Assembly (NCBI GenBank): GCA_964415175.1
Contig: CAYPYG010000010.1
Coordinates: 17,788 to 81,787 of the forward strand
From: UBA2231 sp964415175
Lineage (GTDB): Bacteria; Elusimicrobiota; Elusimicrobia; Elusimicrobiales; UBA9959
Length of the DNA stretch: 64,000 nucleotides
Direction: 5' to 3'
Below the pieces are notes generated by a model. The model made no database searches. It saw nothing but the letters and a program-made list of their open reading frames with translations, and was not told the origin of the DNA. This document shows positions 45,332-55,622 of the stretch, piece by piece. The translations under genes were made by a program, and so were the position numbers. Numbering within the stretch: the stretch's first letter is position 1; each line of letters opens with the position of its first letter.

Positions 45332-46047
45332 AGAAGGTTAAGCTCGGAGTGAACATAGACCACGTCTGTACCGTCCGCCAGGCCCGCCGGGAGAAGAACC
45401 CGGACCCGGTCGAGGCGGCCCGGGTCGCGCTGTCCGCCGGCGCCGATATGATAGTCATGCACCTGCGCGCCGACCGCCGCCACGTGCAGGATTCGGACGT
45501 CGAGAGGGTGCGCGCCGAAGTGAAGGGCATGCTGCACCTGGAGATGGCCGCCACGCCGGAGATGGAGAAGTTCGCGCTGAAGACCAAGCCCGATTCGGTC
45601 TGCCTCGTTCCCGAATCGCCCGACGAGGTCACCACACAGGGCGGGATAAAGCTCTCCGGCAGGAACGCCGAGCTGGAACGCGTGATAAAGTCGCTTTCCG
45701 GCGCGGGCATAGAGGTCGCCGTCTTCACGGACCCCGAGCCCGAGGCGATACGCAAGGTGCACAAACTGGGCGCCGACTCCATCGAGCTCTGCACCAGCGC
45801 CTACTCCTCCTCCTGGGGCAAGAAGCTCCAGGCGCGCGAGCTGGAAAAACTGCAGCTCGCCTCGTTCCTGGTCAAGGAGCTCAAGCTGGGTCTGCACGCC
45901 GGCCACGGCCTGGACTATTACAATGTCTCGCAGGTCGCCCGCATAGACGGCATGGACTGCCTTAACATCGGCTACGCGATAATTTCCCGCGCCGTCTTCA
46001 CCGGCCTCCGTTCGGCCGTCGCCGAGATGAAGCGCCTTATACAATAG
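45328..46047 (+). CDS. pdxJ: Pyridoxine 5'-phosphate synthase
   Basis: A 239-residue TIM-barrel enzyme that condenses 3-amino-2-oxopropyl phosphate with deoxyxylulose 5-phosphate to pyridoxine 5'-phosphate. KLGVNIDHVCTVRQARR, HLRADRRHVQDSDV, LEMAATPEM, LVPESPDEVTTQGG and GLHAGHGLDYYN are diagnostic. Its ATG overlaps the glmM stop. It implies the DXP-dependent vitamin B6 route. Confidence 0.97.
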   Translation: MKKVKLGVNIDHVCTVRQARREKNPDPVEAARVALSAGADMIVMHLRADRRHVQDSDVERVRAEVKGMLHLEMAATPEMEKFALKTKPDSVCLVPESPDEVTTQGGIKLSGRNAELERVIKSLSGAGIEVAVFTDPEPEAIRKVHKLGADSIELCTSAYSSSWGKKLQARELEKLQLASFLVKELKLGLHAGHGLDYYNVSQVARIDGMDCLNIGYAIISRAVFTGLRSAVAEMKRLIQ

Positions 46048-46063
46048 GAGGCCGGAGCGCCGC

Positions 46064-46098
46064 CGGGACCGCCAGGGCGGCTTCGCCGCCCCGTCCCG
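46064..46098 (+). promoter_or_regulatory. Stem-loop in the pdxJ-glmS spacer
   Basis: GGGCGGC (46075-46081) pairs with GCCGCCC (46085-46091) around TTC, extended by CGGGAC (46064-46069) with GTCCCG (46093-46098). There is no T run, so it may be a leader structure of glmS rather than a terminator. Confidence 0.4.
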
Positions 46099-46118
46099 CC
46101 GCCCCGCAGTTATCGACC

Positions 46119-47983
<1,865 letters not shown>

Positions 47984-47984
<1 letters not shown>

Positions 47985-48361
47985 TGAAGGCCCGCAGGGA
48001 ACGCAGGCCCGGCGCGCCCGGTCTCGGGATAGACATAGTCGAGGTCTCGCGCGTGCGGCGGCTGGCCGCGCGCCGTCCCTCCTTCCTGTCCCGCTTCCTG
48101 ACGCCGGCCGAGGAGAAATACTGCTCCGCCTCCGCCAACCGCTACGAGCGCATCGCGGCCCGTTTCGCCGCGAAGGAGGCCGTCATCAAGGCCCTCGACG
48201 ACAGGAGCATCCCGCTCAGGTCCATAGAGGTGCTCAAGAACGTCTCGGGCAAGCCCGCCGTCCGGGTCAGCGCCCCCGGCTATTCCCGCGTCGGCATAGA
48301 GCTTTCGCTCACCCATACCTCCACTTACGCCTGCGCCGCGGCGCTGGTCTGGCGGAAATGA
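47984..48361 (+). CDS. acpS: Holo-[acyl-carrier-protein] synthase
   Basis: A 125-residue phosphopantetheinyl transferase of the AcpS type that activates acyl carrier protein. GLGIDIVEVSRV, RFLTPAEEKYC, AARFAAKEAVIKAL and ELSLTHTSTYACAAALV match the family. The start is ATG 47984, overlapping the glmS stop by one base (TGATG). acpS next to nnrD is a common pairing. Confidence 0.95.
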
Positions 48362-49242
48362 AGCCGCTCCCGCTCTCCCGCTCTTCACTGAAGCCCCTGC
48401 TGCCGCCGCGCCCGCGCGGCGCGCATAAAGGCGATTTCGGCCGCCTGCTGGTCATAGCCGGTTCTCGCGGCATGAACGGCGCCGCCGTAGTCTGCGCGCG
48501 CGCCGCCCTGCGCGCCGGAGCGGGGCTCGTCACCGCGGCCCTGCCGGAGTCCGAGCGCGCCGTCATGGCCGCCGCGGTCCCCGAGGCCATGACGCTGCCG
48601 CTGCCCGGCCGCGGTTTCTTCCGGCCAGCGGCCGCCGCCGCGCTGCTGCGCGCCGCCGCTTCCGGGGCCTACGACCTGGCCGTGATAGGCCCCGGCCTTT
48701 CGATGAAGTCCTCCGCTTTCGCCCTCAGGGTGCTCCGCGGCCTGCGCCTGCCGGTAGTCGTGGACGCCGACGCGCTCAACGCCCTGGCGGCCTCCGGGCG
48801 GAAGTGGCCTGAGGCGCCCGCCGGACTTCCCTCGATAGTCACGCCCCATCCCGGCGAATTCGCCAGGCTGTTCCCGGATTTCCGCGGCGGCCGCGAGGCG
48901 GCCGCCCTGCGGCTGGCCTCGCGCGGTCCCGTCGCCGTTCTCAAAGGCCCCGGAACGCTGGTGGCCTGCGGGAAAAAGATCTGGAGGAACGCGACCGGCG
49001 GCCCCGAACTGGCCAAGGGCGGCTCGGGCGACGCGCTGGCGGGCATCATCGGAGGCCTCTGGGCGCAGCTCGGCCTGCGCGGCGGTTTCACGGCCGCGAC
49101 GGCCTGCGCGGCGGCCAGGCTGGGGGTCTGGCTGCACGGGACCTGCGGCTCGCTGGCCGCGCGCCGCCTGCATCCCCGCTCGGTCACGGCCATGGACCTG
49201 GTCGAGTCGCTGCCGGCGGCTTTCGGGAGGCTCGAACGGTGA
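48358..49242 (+). CDS. nnrD: ADP-dependent NAD(P)H-hydrate dehydratase
   Basis: A 294-residue ribokinase-fold enzyme that repairs hydrated NAD(P)H. GAHKGDFGRLLVIAGSRGMNG, VVDADALNAL, TPHPGEFARL, LKGPGT and AKGGSGDALAGIIGG are diagnostic. The N-terminal epimerase domain (NnrE) often fused to it is missing, so this is the dehydratase alone. ATGA overlap with acpS and GTGA overlap with thiL. Confidence 0.94.
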   Translation: MKPLPLSRSSLKPLLPPRPRGAHKGDFGRLLVIAGSRGMNGAAVVCARAALRAGAGLVTAALPESERAVMAAAVPEAMTLPLPGRGFFRPAAAAALLRAAASGAYDLAVIGPGLSMKSSAFALRVLRGLRLPVVVDADALNALAASGRKWPEAPAGLPSIVTPHPGEFARLFPDFRGGREAAALRLASRGPVAVLKGPGTLVACGKKIWRNATGGPELAKGGSGDALAGIIGGLWAQLGLRGGFTAATACAAARLGVWLHGTCGSLAARRLHPRSVTAMDLVESLPAAFGRLER

Positions 49243-50246
49243 AGAAGACGCGCGGCGAGGACGCCCTGATAGAACACATGGAGCGCGCCTTCCCCGGCGG
49301 CCGCTCGCAGCGCTCGCGGCACCGACAGCGGACAATGCCGCCCTGTTCCGGCAGCGGCGCGCTGCTGCTGGGCCCCGGCGACGACGCGGCGGTGCTCAGG
49401 GTGCGTCCCGGGTACCGCCTCGTCGCCACCGTCGACGAGATGTGCGAAGGGGTCCATTTTCTCGACCGGTTCTCCACGCCGGAGCTCATAGCCGGCAAAC
49501 TGCTGCGCATGAACCTGAGCGACCTGGCCGCGATGGGCGAAGCGCGGCCGCTGGCGCTGCTGACCGCCGCCGGCCTGCCGCGCGCGGCCAGCGGGGCCTG
49601 GGCGCGCCGCTTCGTGGCGGCGCTGCGGGCCGGGGCCCGCCGCTTCCGCGTGGCCGTGGCCGGCGGCAATATAACCCGCTCGGCGGACAAACATTTCTCG
49701 ATGACGCTGCTCGGGGAATGCCGGGATTTCGTGACCAGGTACGGCGCGCGGCCCGGCGACCTGGTCTATTCGCTGGGCCCGCTGGGCCTGGCGCGCGCCG
49801 GCCTGGAACTGCTGCTGTCGGGGGCCTCGCGCGCGGGCTGGGCGGAGCTCGTCGAGGCCTTCTGGCGGCCGCGGCCCATGCTGGCCGAGGGGGCGCTGAT
49901 AGGCCGCCGGGGGCTGGCCTCGGCGATGCTGGATAATTCCGACGGCCTTTACCGCAGCCTCGGCATTATAGCCAGGCTCTCCGGCTGCCGCGTGAAAGCC
50001 TCGCTTCCCGACGAGGCGTGTTCCCCGGCCCTGCGGCGCTGGGCCGCGGCCCGGAAGAAGGACTGGCGGCTTTACGCGCTGGCCGGCGGCGAGGATTACG
50101 GTCTCGTTTTCTGCTGCCGGCCGTCCAGGGCGGCCCTGGTCGGGCGGCTGCTGCCGGGCGCGGTGCTCGTGGGAGAGGCGGCGGCGGGGCGCGGCGTGGA
50201 AGTGGAGGGTTATGGCGGCGAGATCCCCGTCTTCGAGCATTTTTAA
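49239..50246 (+). CDS. thiL: Thiamine-monophosphate kinase
   Basis: A 335-residue PurM-fold kinase that phosphorylates thiamine monophosphate to the active cofactor. GPGDDAAVL, TVDEMCEGVHF, NLSDLAAMGE, GGNITRS and DNSDGLYRSL are family motifs. Start is GTG 49239 (GTGA overlap). Residues 14-35 form an Arg/Ser-rich insertion before the first motif that is not usual in ThiL. Confidence 0.93.
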   Translation: MKKTRGEDALIEHMERAFPGGRSQRSRHRQRTMPPCSGSGALLLGPGDDAAVLRVRPGYRLVATVDEMCEGVHFLDRFSTPELIAGKLLRMNLSDLAAMGEARPLALLTAAGLPRAASGAWARRFVAALRAGARRFRVAVAGGNITRSADKHFSMTLLGECRDFVTRYGARPGDLVYSLGPLGLARAGLELLLSGASRAGWAELVEAFWRPRPMLAEGALIGRRGLASAMLDNSDGLYRSLGIIARLSGCRVKASLPDEACSPALRRWAAARKKDWRLYALAGGEDYGLVFCCRPSRAALVGRLLPGAVLVGEAAAGRGVEVEGYGGEIPVFEHF

Positions 50247-50715
50247 GACCGACGGGCCCGGGGCCACGCGCGCGCTGGCCGCGGCCTTCGCGCGTTCCGC
50301 CCGCGGCGGGGAATGCCTGATACTCACCGGGCCGATCGGCGCCGGCAAGACGGAGTTCGTCAAGGGCCTGGCGGCGGCGCTGGGCTCCAAGGACTCCCCC
50401 GTCAGCGCGAGTTTCAACATCCTGCGGACCTACGGGGGCCGCCTCAAGGTCTTCCATTTCGATCTTTTCAGGCTGGCCCCCGGCGAGCTGGAGAACACCG
50501 GCTTCGCCGACTACGCCGGCCGCTCCGACGGCATAATGGCCGTGGAATGGGGCGGGGACATACGGGACACCGTCTACGGCGCCGAAAGGCTGGAACTGGA
50601 TTTCAAACTGGCCGGCGGCGACAGGCGCGAGATACGCGCCGCGGCGGCGGGCGCGGAGCACGCCTCGCTGCTGGCGCGCATGGAGAAGGCATGGCGCGGA
50701 AGAAAAAAGAAGTGA
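50212..50715 (+). CDS. tsaE: TsaE, tRNA threonylcarbamoyladenosine biosynthesis ATPase
   Basis: A 167-residue P-loop ATPase needed for the t6A modification of ANN-decoding tRNAs. LTGPIGAGKTEFVKGLA is the Walker A, ASFNILRTYGG and HFDLFRL follow as in the family, and VEWGG is the Walker B-like segment. The ATG lies 35 nt inside thiL. tsaB follows with a 25-nt overlap and rimI after it, a classic trio. Confidence 0.92.
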   Translation: MAARSPSSSIFKTDGPGATRALAAAFARSARGGECLILTGPIGAGKTEFVKGLAAALGSKDSPVSASFNILRTYGGRLKVFHFDLFRLAPGELENTGFADYAGRSDGIMAVEWGGDIRDTVYGAERLELDFKLAGGDRREIRAAAAGAEHASLLARMEKAWRGRKKK

Positions 50716-51398
50716 TACTTTCGGTCTGCACGAGCGGCGGCCGCCTCAAGCTGGGGCTGGCGGCCGGCGGGCGTTCCTTCGCCCTGAGCGTGAAGGAGCC
50801 CAACCAGGAGAAACGGCTTTTCCCTTCGCTGGAGGAACTCCTCGGGAAGGCGCGGGCCGGGCTCGGCGACATAACGGAAGTGCGTGCGGTGCGCGGACCC
50901 GGCCGCTTCACCGGCATACGCATAGGGCTCACGCTGGCCCGGTCGCTGGAACTGCTGCTCGGCTGCCGCGCCCGCGGCGTGACCGTCTTCGAGACCCTGG
51001 CCCTGGCCGCGGCCCCGCTGCTGCCGGCCGGCGGGAAACTGGCGGTCCTTCTTCACGCCTTCAAAGAAGAATATTTCGTCCAGTTCTACCGGGTCCCCCC
51101 CGGCGGAAAGATCCCGAAGCCGCTCGGCGCCCCGGTCTGGCTGCCAGAGGCCGGCGCCAGGGAGCTCCTGTCCTCTTCGGCCCCGGACCTCTGCGTCGCC
51201 GACGCCGAGGAGAAGCCCGGAATATATTCGCTGGCCCCGGCCGGCTGTCCCCAGGCGCCCGCGCGGCTCTCCCTGGTCACGCCGGCGGCGGTATGCGCCG
51301 CGGGCGCGGTCTACGGCGCCGCGCCGGAGCCGCTCTATCTCAAACCGGCCAAGTACGAGCTGGACGCGAAAGCGAAAGCCCGGGGGCGCGGAAAATGA
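50691..51398 (+). CDS. tsaB: TsaB, tRNA threonylcarbamoyladenosine biosynthesis protein
   Basis: A 235-residue ASKHA-fold partner of TsaD in t6A synthesis. VRGPGRFTGIRIGLTLARSLEL is close to the family signature GPGSFTGlRiG, and the N-terminal ILSVCTSGGRLKLGLA strand fits. The usual aspartate of the N-terminal phosphate loop (LALDTS) is replaced, as is common because TsaB is a non-catalytic scaffold. ATG 50691 is inside tsaE; the stop overlaps rimI. Confidence 0.9.
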   Translation: MARKKKEVILSVCTSGGRLKLGLAAGGRSFALSVKEPNQEKRLFPSLEELLGKARAGLGDITEVRAVRGPGRFTGIRIGLTLARSLELLLGCRARGVTVFETLALAAAPLLPAGGKLAVLLHAFKEEYFVQFYRVPPGGKIPKPLGAPVWLPEAGARELLSSSAPDLCVADAEEKPGIYSLAPAGCPQAPARLSLVTPAAVCAAGAVYGAAPEPLYLKPAKYELDAKAKARGRGK

Positions 51399-51847
51399 CG
51401 GTGCGCCGCGCCTTCGGGAAGGACATCCCCGCGCTGGCCGCCATAGAGGCCTCCTGGCCGGGCTACCCGGCCTGGGGGGAGAAAGGTCTGCGCGAGGAAC
51501 TGACGAAACCGGATTCCGTGACCCTGGTCGCCGAGGAGAACGGCGCCGCCGCGGGGTTCATTAACTTCTGGATAGTGAGGCCCGAGGCGCAGATAAACTC
51601 GCTGGCGGTGTCGAAGGATTCCCTCCGCCGCGGGACCGCCCGCGCCCTGCTGGGCAAATGCGCGGAATACGCGCGCAAGAGCGCCTGCTCCTCGATGACG
51701 CTGGAGGTCGCGGAAGGCAATTCCGCCGCCCTCGCGCTCTACGCCTCGGCCGGCTTCGCCGTGGAAGGGCGCAGGCCCAGGTTCTACAATAACGCGGAGG
51801 ACGCCCTGCTGCTGCGCAAGGCGCTGCCCGCAGGAGAAAAGACATGA
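51395..51847 (+). CDS. rimI: RimI-like ribosomal-protein/N-terminal alanine acetyltransferase
   Basis: A 150-residue GNAT acetyltransferase. The acetyl-CoA loop appears as RRGTARALLGKC, followed by LEVAEGNSAALALYASAGFAVEGRRPRFY, the typical RimI motif B. RimI modifies ribosomal protein S18 in E. coli and commonly follows tsaB, as here (ATGA overlap). Substrate here is inferred from this linkage. Confidence 0.88.
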   Translation: MTVRRAFGKDIPALAAIEASWPGYPAWGEKGLREELTKPDSVTLVAEENGAAAGFINFWIVRPEAQINSLAVSKDSLRRGTARALLGKCAEYARKSACSSMTLEVAEGNSAALALYASAGFAVEGRRPRFYNNAEDALLLRKALPAGEKT

Positions 51848-54000
51848 GGAACACGCTGCTCGCCGTACTGCTCTTCGCCGCCCCCGCCGCCGCGGCCTTC
51901 AACAAGTCGGCCTATCTCCATTTCATGACGGGCGTCACCCGCGAGAGGAAGGGGGAGTACGACGAGGCGCTGCGCGAGTACAGGGCCGCCATGCTGCTGG
52001 ACCCCCAGTCCGTCTATGTCCGCCGCCAGGCCCTGAACCTGGCCCTGCACGTGGGCAAGGTCCAGGAGGCCGAGGCGTGGGCCGACTATATAGTGGAGGC
52101 CGAGCCGGCGTCGGCGGAGAACTGGATCCTCTACGGCAATGTCCGCTGGGCGAAGAACGATATCGACGGGGCGCTGAAGGCCTTCTCCAAAGCGGCGGAA
52201 CTGGAGCCGGAGAACGACGAGGCCGTCTACCAGCTGGCCGGCGCCAGCAGCACGCGCGACCCCGCGGCGAGCATAAAGCACCTCGAACGCTACGCGGAAC
52301 TGCGGCCGGACGTCGCGGCGGAGACCTGGTTCCAGATAGGCACGCTTTACAGCGCGATGGGCAGGAACGAAGAGGCCAGGTCGTACATGCTCAAGTCGGC
52401 CTCCGCCGATTCCTACTACCTGCAGCCGCGCTACGCGCTGGGAGGCTATTACGAGACCGTCGGGGACACCGCCGCGGCCGTGGCCCAGTACGAGGAACTG
52501 GCCGACCTGGACCCTTCGAACAGGGACCTCCTCAACCATCTCGGCGCCATGCTGGCCGGTCCCGGCGTCAATGATCTGGCGCGCGCCGAAAAATATTTTC
52601 TGAAGGCCAACGCCCTCGCCCCTTCCGACCCGGACTCCTGCTTCTGGCTGTCGCTCATCGCCGAGCAGCGGGAGGAGTTCGGCGCCGCCGCCGCCTATAT
52701 GGAACGCTCGGCGGGGCTCAAGGACAATCCCGGCCTGGTCATGCGCCTCGCCTATTACTACAGCCGTGCGGAGACGACGGACAAAGCGGTCGCCCTGCTG
52801 GAGGACGCCAGGAAAAGATGGCCCGGGAACGCGGAGATAGCCTACTTCCTGGCCCTCGGGCTCGACGATACCGGCCGTACCCGCCGGGCACTGGAACTGA
52901 TGAAGGAGGCGTTCACGCTGGACCCCGCCTACAGGGAGGCCCGGATGCAGTACGCCATAGTCTCCGAGCGGGAGGGGGACATCGCCGCCGCGGAGGAGCA
53001 GTTCCGGGTGATACTCTCCTCCGAGCCCGACAACGCCGTGGTGCTCAACTATCTCGGCTATTCGCTGGCCGACAGGGGGCTCAAGCTCGAAGAGGCCGAG
53101 CGGTTCATCCGGCGGGCGCTGGAACTCGAGCCCGTCAACGGCGCCTACATCGATTCGCTGGGCTGGGTGCTGCATCAGAAGGGTCTTCACGGGGAGGCCC
53201 TGGCGCGGCTGGAGGAAGCCGCGCGGCTGATAAGCTCCGACGCCGTCATCTGGGAGCATCTCGGGGACGTGCTCGCGGCGCTGGGGCGGAAGGCGGAAGC
53301 GGTCGCGGCCTGGTCGGCGTCCCTTCATCTGGAGACCGGGTCCAAGCGCGCGCCCGCGGTGAAGGAGCGGATGGTGGGGGCGCTGCGCGGCCTGCCGCCG
53401 GCCGAGGCCGGCGCCGCGCTGGCCGGCGCGCTCGGGCGCCTCCTCCCCGGTCCGTCGTCCTACGCGTCGTTCTGCCGCCTCACCATCTCGGCTTTCGGGC
53501 GCAGCCTGAAGTTCGACGGCGTGCTGAACTACTCCTCTCCCGCGGATTTCACCTTCACGATAACGGGTCCCCTGATGGCGCCGCTCTGGAAAGTGCGCGT
53601 CAGGGACGGTTCCGTCGAGATGGACGAGCCCGCCGCCCTGGACGGCAAGGTCAGGGAGGGCTTCGCCTACTGGGCACCGCTGCTGGCCGGCGAGATGCGC
53701 TACTTCTACTCCGGCGGCATATTCCGGGAGCCCGGGCTCCTGCTCAAGGCCGGCCGCCGCGGCGTTTCCCTGAAAGCGGGGCGAAGGTCGGCCGAACTCG
53801 ACGGCAGCGGAGTGCGCCTGGGCTCCATGGACTCCGGCGAAGGCCTGAAGATGTCCTTCGGGGAATATTTCGCGCATAAGGGCTATTGGCTGCCGGGGAG
53901 CATCGAGATAAAGGTCCCCTCGGCCAGGCTGCTGCTGACGGTGGACCAGCGGCACGTCAATATGCCGGTCCCCAATCCTCTTTTCTCGCCCGCGCCGTGA
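51844..54000 (+). CDS. TPR-repeat protein fused to a LolB-like domain
   Basis: A 718-residue exported protein. Signal peptide 1-18 (AAAAF), then about 12 tetratricopeptide repeats (about 25-500; for example ALNLALHVGKVQEAEAW). From about 530 a beta-rich domain (FCRLTISAFGRSLKFDG, ITGPLMAPLWKVRV, VDQRHVNMP) resembles the LolB/LolA fold that accepts lipoproteins at the outer membrane. The next gene is ispE; in proteobacteria a TPR gene and lolB precede ispE separately, which supports reading this as a fusion. No lipobox cysteine is present. Confidence 0.75.
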   Translation: MRNTLLAVLLFAAPAAAAFNKSAYLHFMTGVTRERKGEYDEALREYRAAMLLDPQSVYVRRQALNLALHVGKVQEAEAWADYIVEAEPASAENWILYGNVRWAKNDIDGALKAFSKAAELEPENDEAVYQLAGASSTRDPAASIKHLERYAELRPDVAAETWFQIGTLYSAMGRNEEARSYMLKSASADSYYLQPRYALGGYYETVGDTAAAVAQYEELADLDPSNRDLLNHLGAMLAGPGVNDLARAEKYFLKANALAPSDPDSCFWLSLIAEQREEFGAAAAYMERSAGLKDNPGLVMRLAYYYSRAETTDKAVALLEDARKRWPGNAEIAYFLALGLDDTGRTRRALELMKEAFTLDPAYREARMQYAIVSEREGDIAAAEEQFRVILSSEPDNAVVLNYLGYSLADRGLKLEEAERFIRRALELEPVNGAYIDSLGWVLHQKGLHGEALARLEEAARLISSDAVIWEHLGDVLAALGRKAEAVAAWSASLHLETGSKRAPAVKERMVGALRGLPPAEAGAALAGALGRLLPGPSSYASFCRLTISAFGRSLKFDGVLNYSSPADFTFTITGPLMAPLWKVRVRDGSVEMDEPAALDGKVREGFAYWAPLLAGEMRYFYSGGIFREPGLLLKAGRRGVSLKAGRRSAELDGSGVRLGSMDSGEGLKMSFGEYFAHKGYWLPGSIEIKVPSARLLLTVDQRHVNMPVPNPLFSPAP

Positions 54001-54005
54001 CCGGA

Positions 54006-54896
54006 ATGAAGGCCGTTTCGCTGCGCGCGCGCGCCAAGGTCAACCTCTTCCTGGAGGTCACTGGGAAGAGGCCCGACGGCTATCACGACCTGCTCACTCT
54101 CTTCGCCGGCATAAGCCTGTCCGACGGCCTGACGCTGCGCTCTTCGGCGAAGCCCGGCATCGGGCTGACCGTGGTGAACGAGTCCAATTTCACCCCGCTC
54201 CCGCGGGAGAAGAACCTGGCCTGGCGGGCCGCCGACGCTTTCTGCCGCACTTTCGGCGTGGACCCGGCCCTGGAGATCCGCCTGGTAAAACGGATACCGT
54301 CCGGCGCGGGTCTGGGCGGCGGTTCCTCCGACGCCGCGGCCGTCCTGGAGGGGCTTTCCAGGCTTTACCGCCGGCGTTCGCCCGCCGACAGGCGGAAACT
54401 CATGCGCCTGGCCGCGGACCTGGGCTCGGACGTCCCTTTCTTCTTTTCCGGGTCCGTTTTCTGCGAGGGCCGCGGGCGCGGGGAGAAACTCAGGCCACTG
54501 GCCCTGCGTCCCGGCCGGACCTTTCTCACGGTATACTTCCCCGGTTTCCCGGTGCCGACCCCTGGCGTCTACGCGGCGCTCAGGCGCCCCTCCCCCTCCG
54601 TCGTGGCCGGTTCGCGCCGCGCCTACCGCCGCCTTCTCGCGGCCCTGCGCTCCGGCTCCGGACCGTCCGCCTGGGCCCCGCTGCTGATGAACCGGCTGGA
54701 AGACCCGGTCCTGCCCGCGCGGCCGGCCATAGCCGCCGCCCGCGCCCGCCTGGCGGAAGCCGGGGCGGCCGGCGTCCTGCTGTCGGGCTCGGGCTCCTCC
54801 GTCTTCGCCGTCGCGGCCTCCCGCCGGGAAGCCTCCCGGCTGGCGCGGGCGCTGAAGCCTTGCAAAGGCATGGTTTTTTTGGCAGAATTTGCCTGA
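54006..54896 (+). CDS. ispE: 4-diphosphocytidyl-2-C-methyl-D-erythritol kinase
   Basis: A 296-residue GHMP kinase of the MEP isoprenoid pathway. ARAKVNLFLEVTGKRPDGYHDL at the N-terminus (shown in part), PSGAGLGGGSSDAA as the ATP loop and SGSGSSVFAV near the end are diagnostic. ATG 54006 gives the usual N-terminus; GTG 53997, overlapping the previous stop (GTGA), is a good alternative and would add three residues. Confidence 0.95.
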   Translation: MKAVSLRARAKVNLFLEVTGKRPDGYHDLLTLFAGISLSDGLTLRSSAKPGIGLTVVNESNFTPLPREKNLAWRAADAFCRTFGVDPALEIRLVKRIPSGAGLGGGSSDAAAVLEGLSRLYRRRSPADRRKLMRLAADLGSDVPFFFSGSVFCEGRGRGEKLRPLALRPGRTFLTVYFPGFPVPTPGVYAALRRPSPSVVAGSRRAYRRLLAALRSGSGPSAWAPLLMNRLEDPVLPARPAIAAARARLAEAGAAGVLLSGSGSSVFAVAASRREASRLARALKPCKGMVFLAEFA

Positions 54897-54998
54897 CGGC
54901 AGGGGCCGTCTTATCCAAAGAAGTAAGCCGCTTGGCTTCTACGGGGGACTGCGCGCCTCTTTACTCTGTAGCGGAGGCTCTTACGACTGGGGGAAGCG

Positions 54999-55304
54999 AT
55001 GGAGATCACAGAGGTTCGTATACATCTGCGCAACGAGGCGAGGCTGAAAGCGTTCGCTACGGTGACGTTCGACAACGCCTTCGTGGTGCACAACATGAAG
55101 GTGGTCAACGGGAACAAAGGGCTGATAGTCTGCATGCCGTCGAGGAAGATCAAGGACGGCTCTTATAAGGACATAGCCCACCCGATCAGCAACGAGTTCC
55201 GCGGCCGGCTGGAAGAGATCATACTGGGCGAATACAACAAGGAACTGGCCAGGGCCGAAGCGTCCGGCGGCATACCGGCGCCGACAGGGGCCGACGAGGA
55301 TTGA
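54999..55304 (+). CDS. spoVG: SpoVG-family RNA/DNA-binding regulator
   Basis: A 101-residue protein with the full SpoVG fold: MEITEVRIHLRNEARLKAFA, TFDNAFVVHNMKVV, GLIVCMPSRKIKDGSYKDIAHP (quoted in parts) and a C-terminal helix. SpoVG binds nucleic acids and controls septation, virulence or metabolism in Firmicutes and spirochaetes. It lies between ispE and tRNA-Gln with a 102-nt gap upstream; a GGGG-type site precedes the ATG. Confidence 0.95.
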   Translation: MEITEVRIHLRNEARLKAFATVTFDNAFVVHNMKVVNGNKGLIVCMPSRKIKDGSYKDIAHPISNEFRGRLEEIILGEYNKELARAEASGGIPAPTGADED

Positions 55305-55347
55305 CCGGTCCCCGGCCTTATCCGGGCCGGGCGGTAAGGCCGCAGGA

Positions 55348-55367
55348 GCCCCCGCGCGGGCGGGGGC
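55348..55367 (+). terminator. Hairpin after spoVG, possible terminator
   Basis: GCCCCCGC (55348-55355) pairs with GCGGGGGC (55360-55367), extended by AAGGC and GCCTT on the outside. The T tract is only CTT, so termination would be weak. Confidence 0.45.
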
Positions 55368-55384
55368 CTTGCGGTCCGTTTTAT

Positions 55385-55458
55385 TCCCGGGTGGTGTAAC
55401 GGTAGCACAACCGACTTTGACTCGGTTAGACATGGTTCGAATCCATGCCCGGGAGCCA
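55385..55458 (+). tRNA. tRNA-Gln (UUG)
   Basis: Acceptor TCCCGGG/CCCGGGA, D-arm with GGTGTAACGGTAGCAC, anticodon stem CCGA-CTTTGAC-TCGG with anticodon TTG, T-arm CATGG-TTCGAAT-CCATG, discriminator G and encoded CCA. 74 nt. It is the substrate of the GlnRS encoded at 14.8 kb, and its place between ispE and prs is conserved in proteobacteria. Confidence 0.96.
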
Positions 55459-55484
55459 ATTGAGGAGAACTATGTCGGGGGCAT

Positions 55485-55604
55485 GGCGGGGTGAGAGCAC
55501 GCAAAACACGCGGTCTCGCGCATAGCGTTCGCCGCTCCTCACTCGGCCTCCGCGCTTGCGATGCTCCGGCCTCCGTGAAGGTTTTGCTAAGCTCTCACCC
55601 CGCC
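55485..55604. repeat. Long imperfect palindrome (120 bp)
   Basis: GGCGGGGTGAGAGC (55485-55498) is perfectly complementary to 55591-55604, and directly inside it GCAAAAC (55501-55507) pairs with GTTTTGC (55581-55587). The enclosed 73 nt is GC-rich and has further short palindromes. It lies between tRNA-Gln and the GIY-YIG gene. It could be a structured RNA or a small non-autonomous element. Confidence 0.6.
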
Positions 55605-55622
55605 TCCCCCGGCTGCCTCCTT

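Noticed and set aside
46048..46118. glmS ribozyme
   Set aside because: The spacer is about 70 nt, roughly half the ribozyme's length, and the ribozyme core is not visible.
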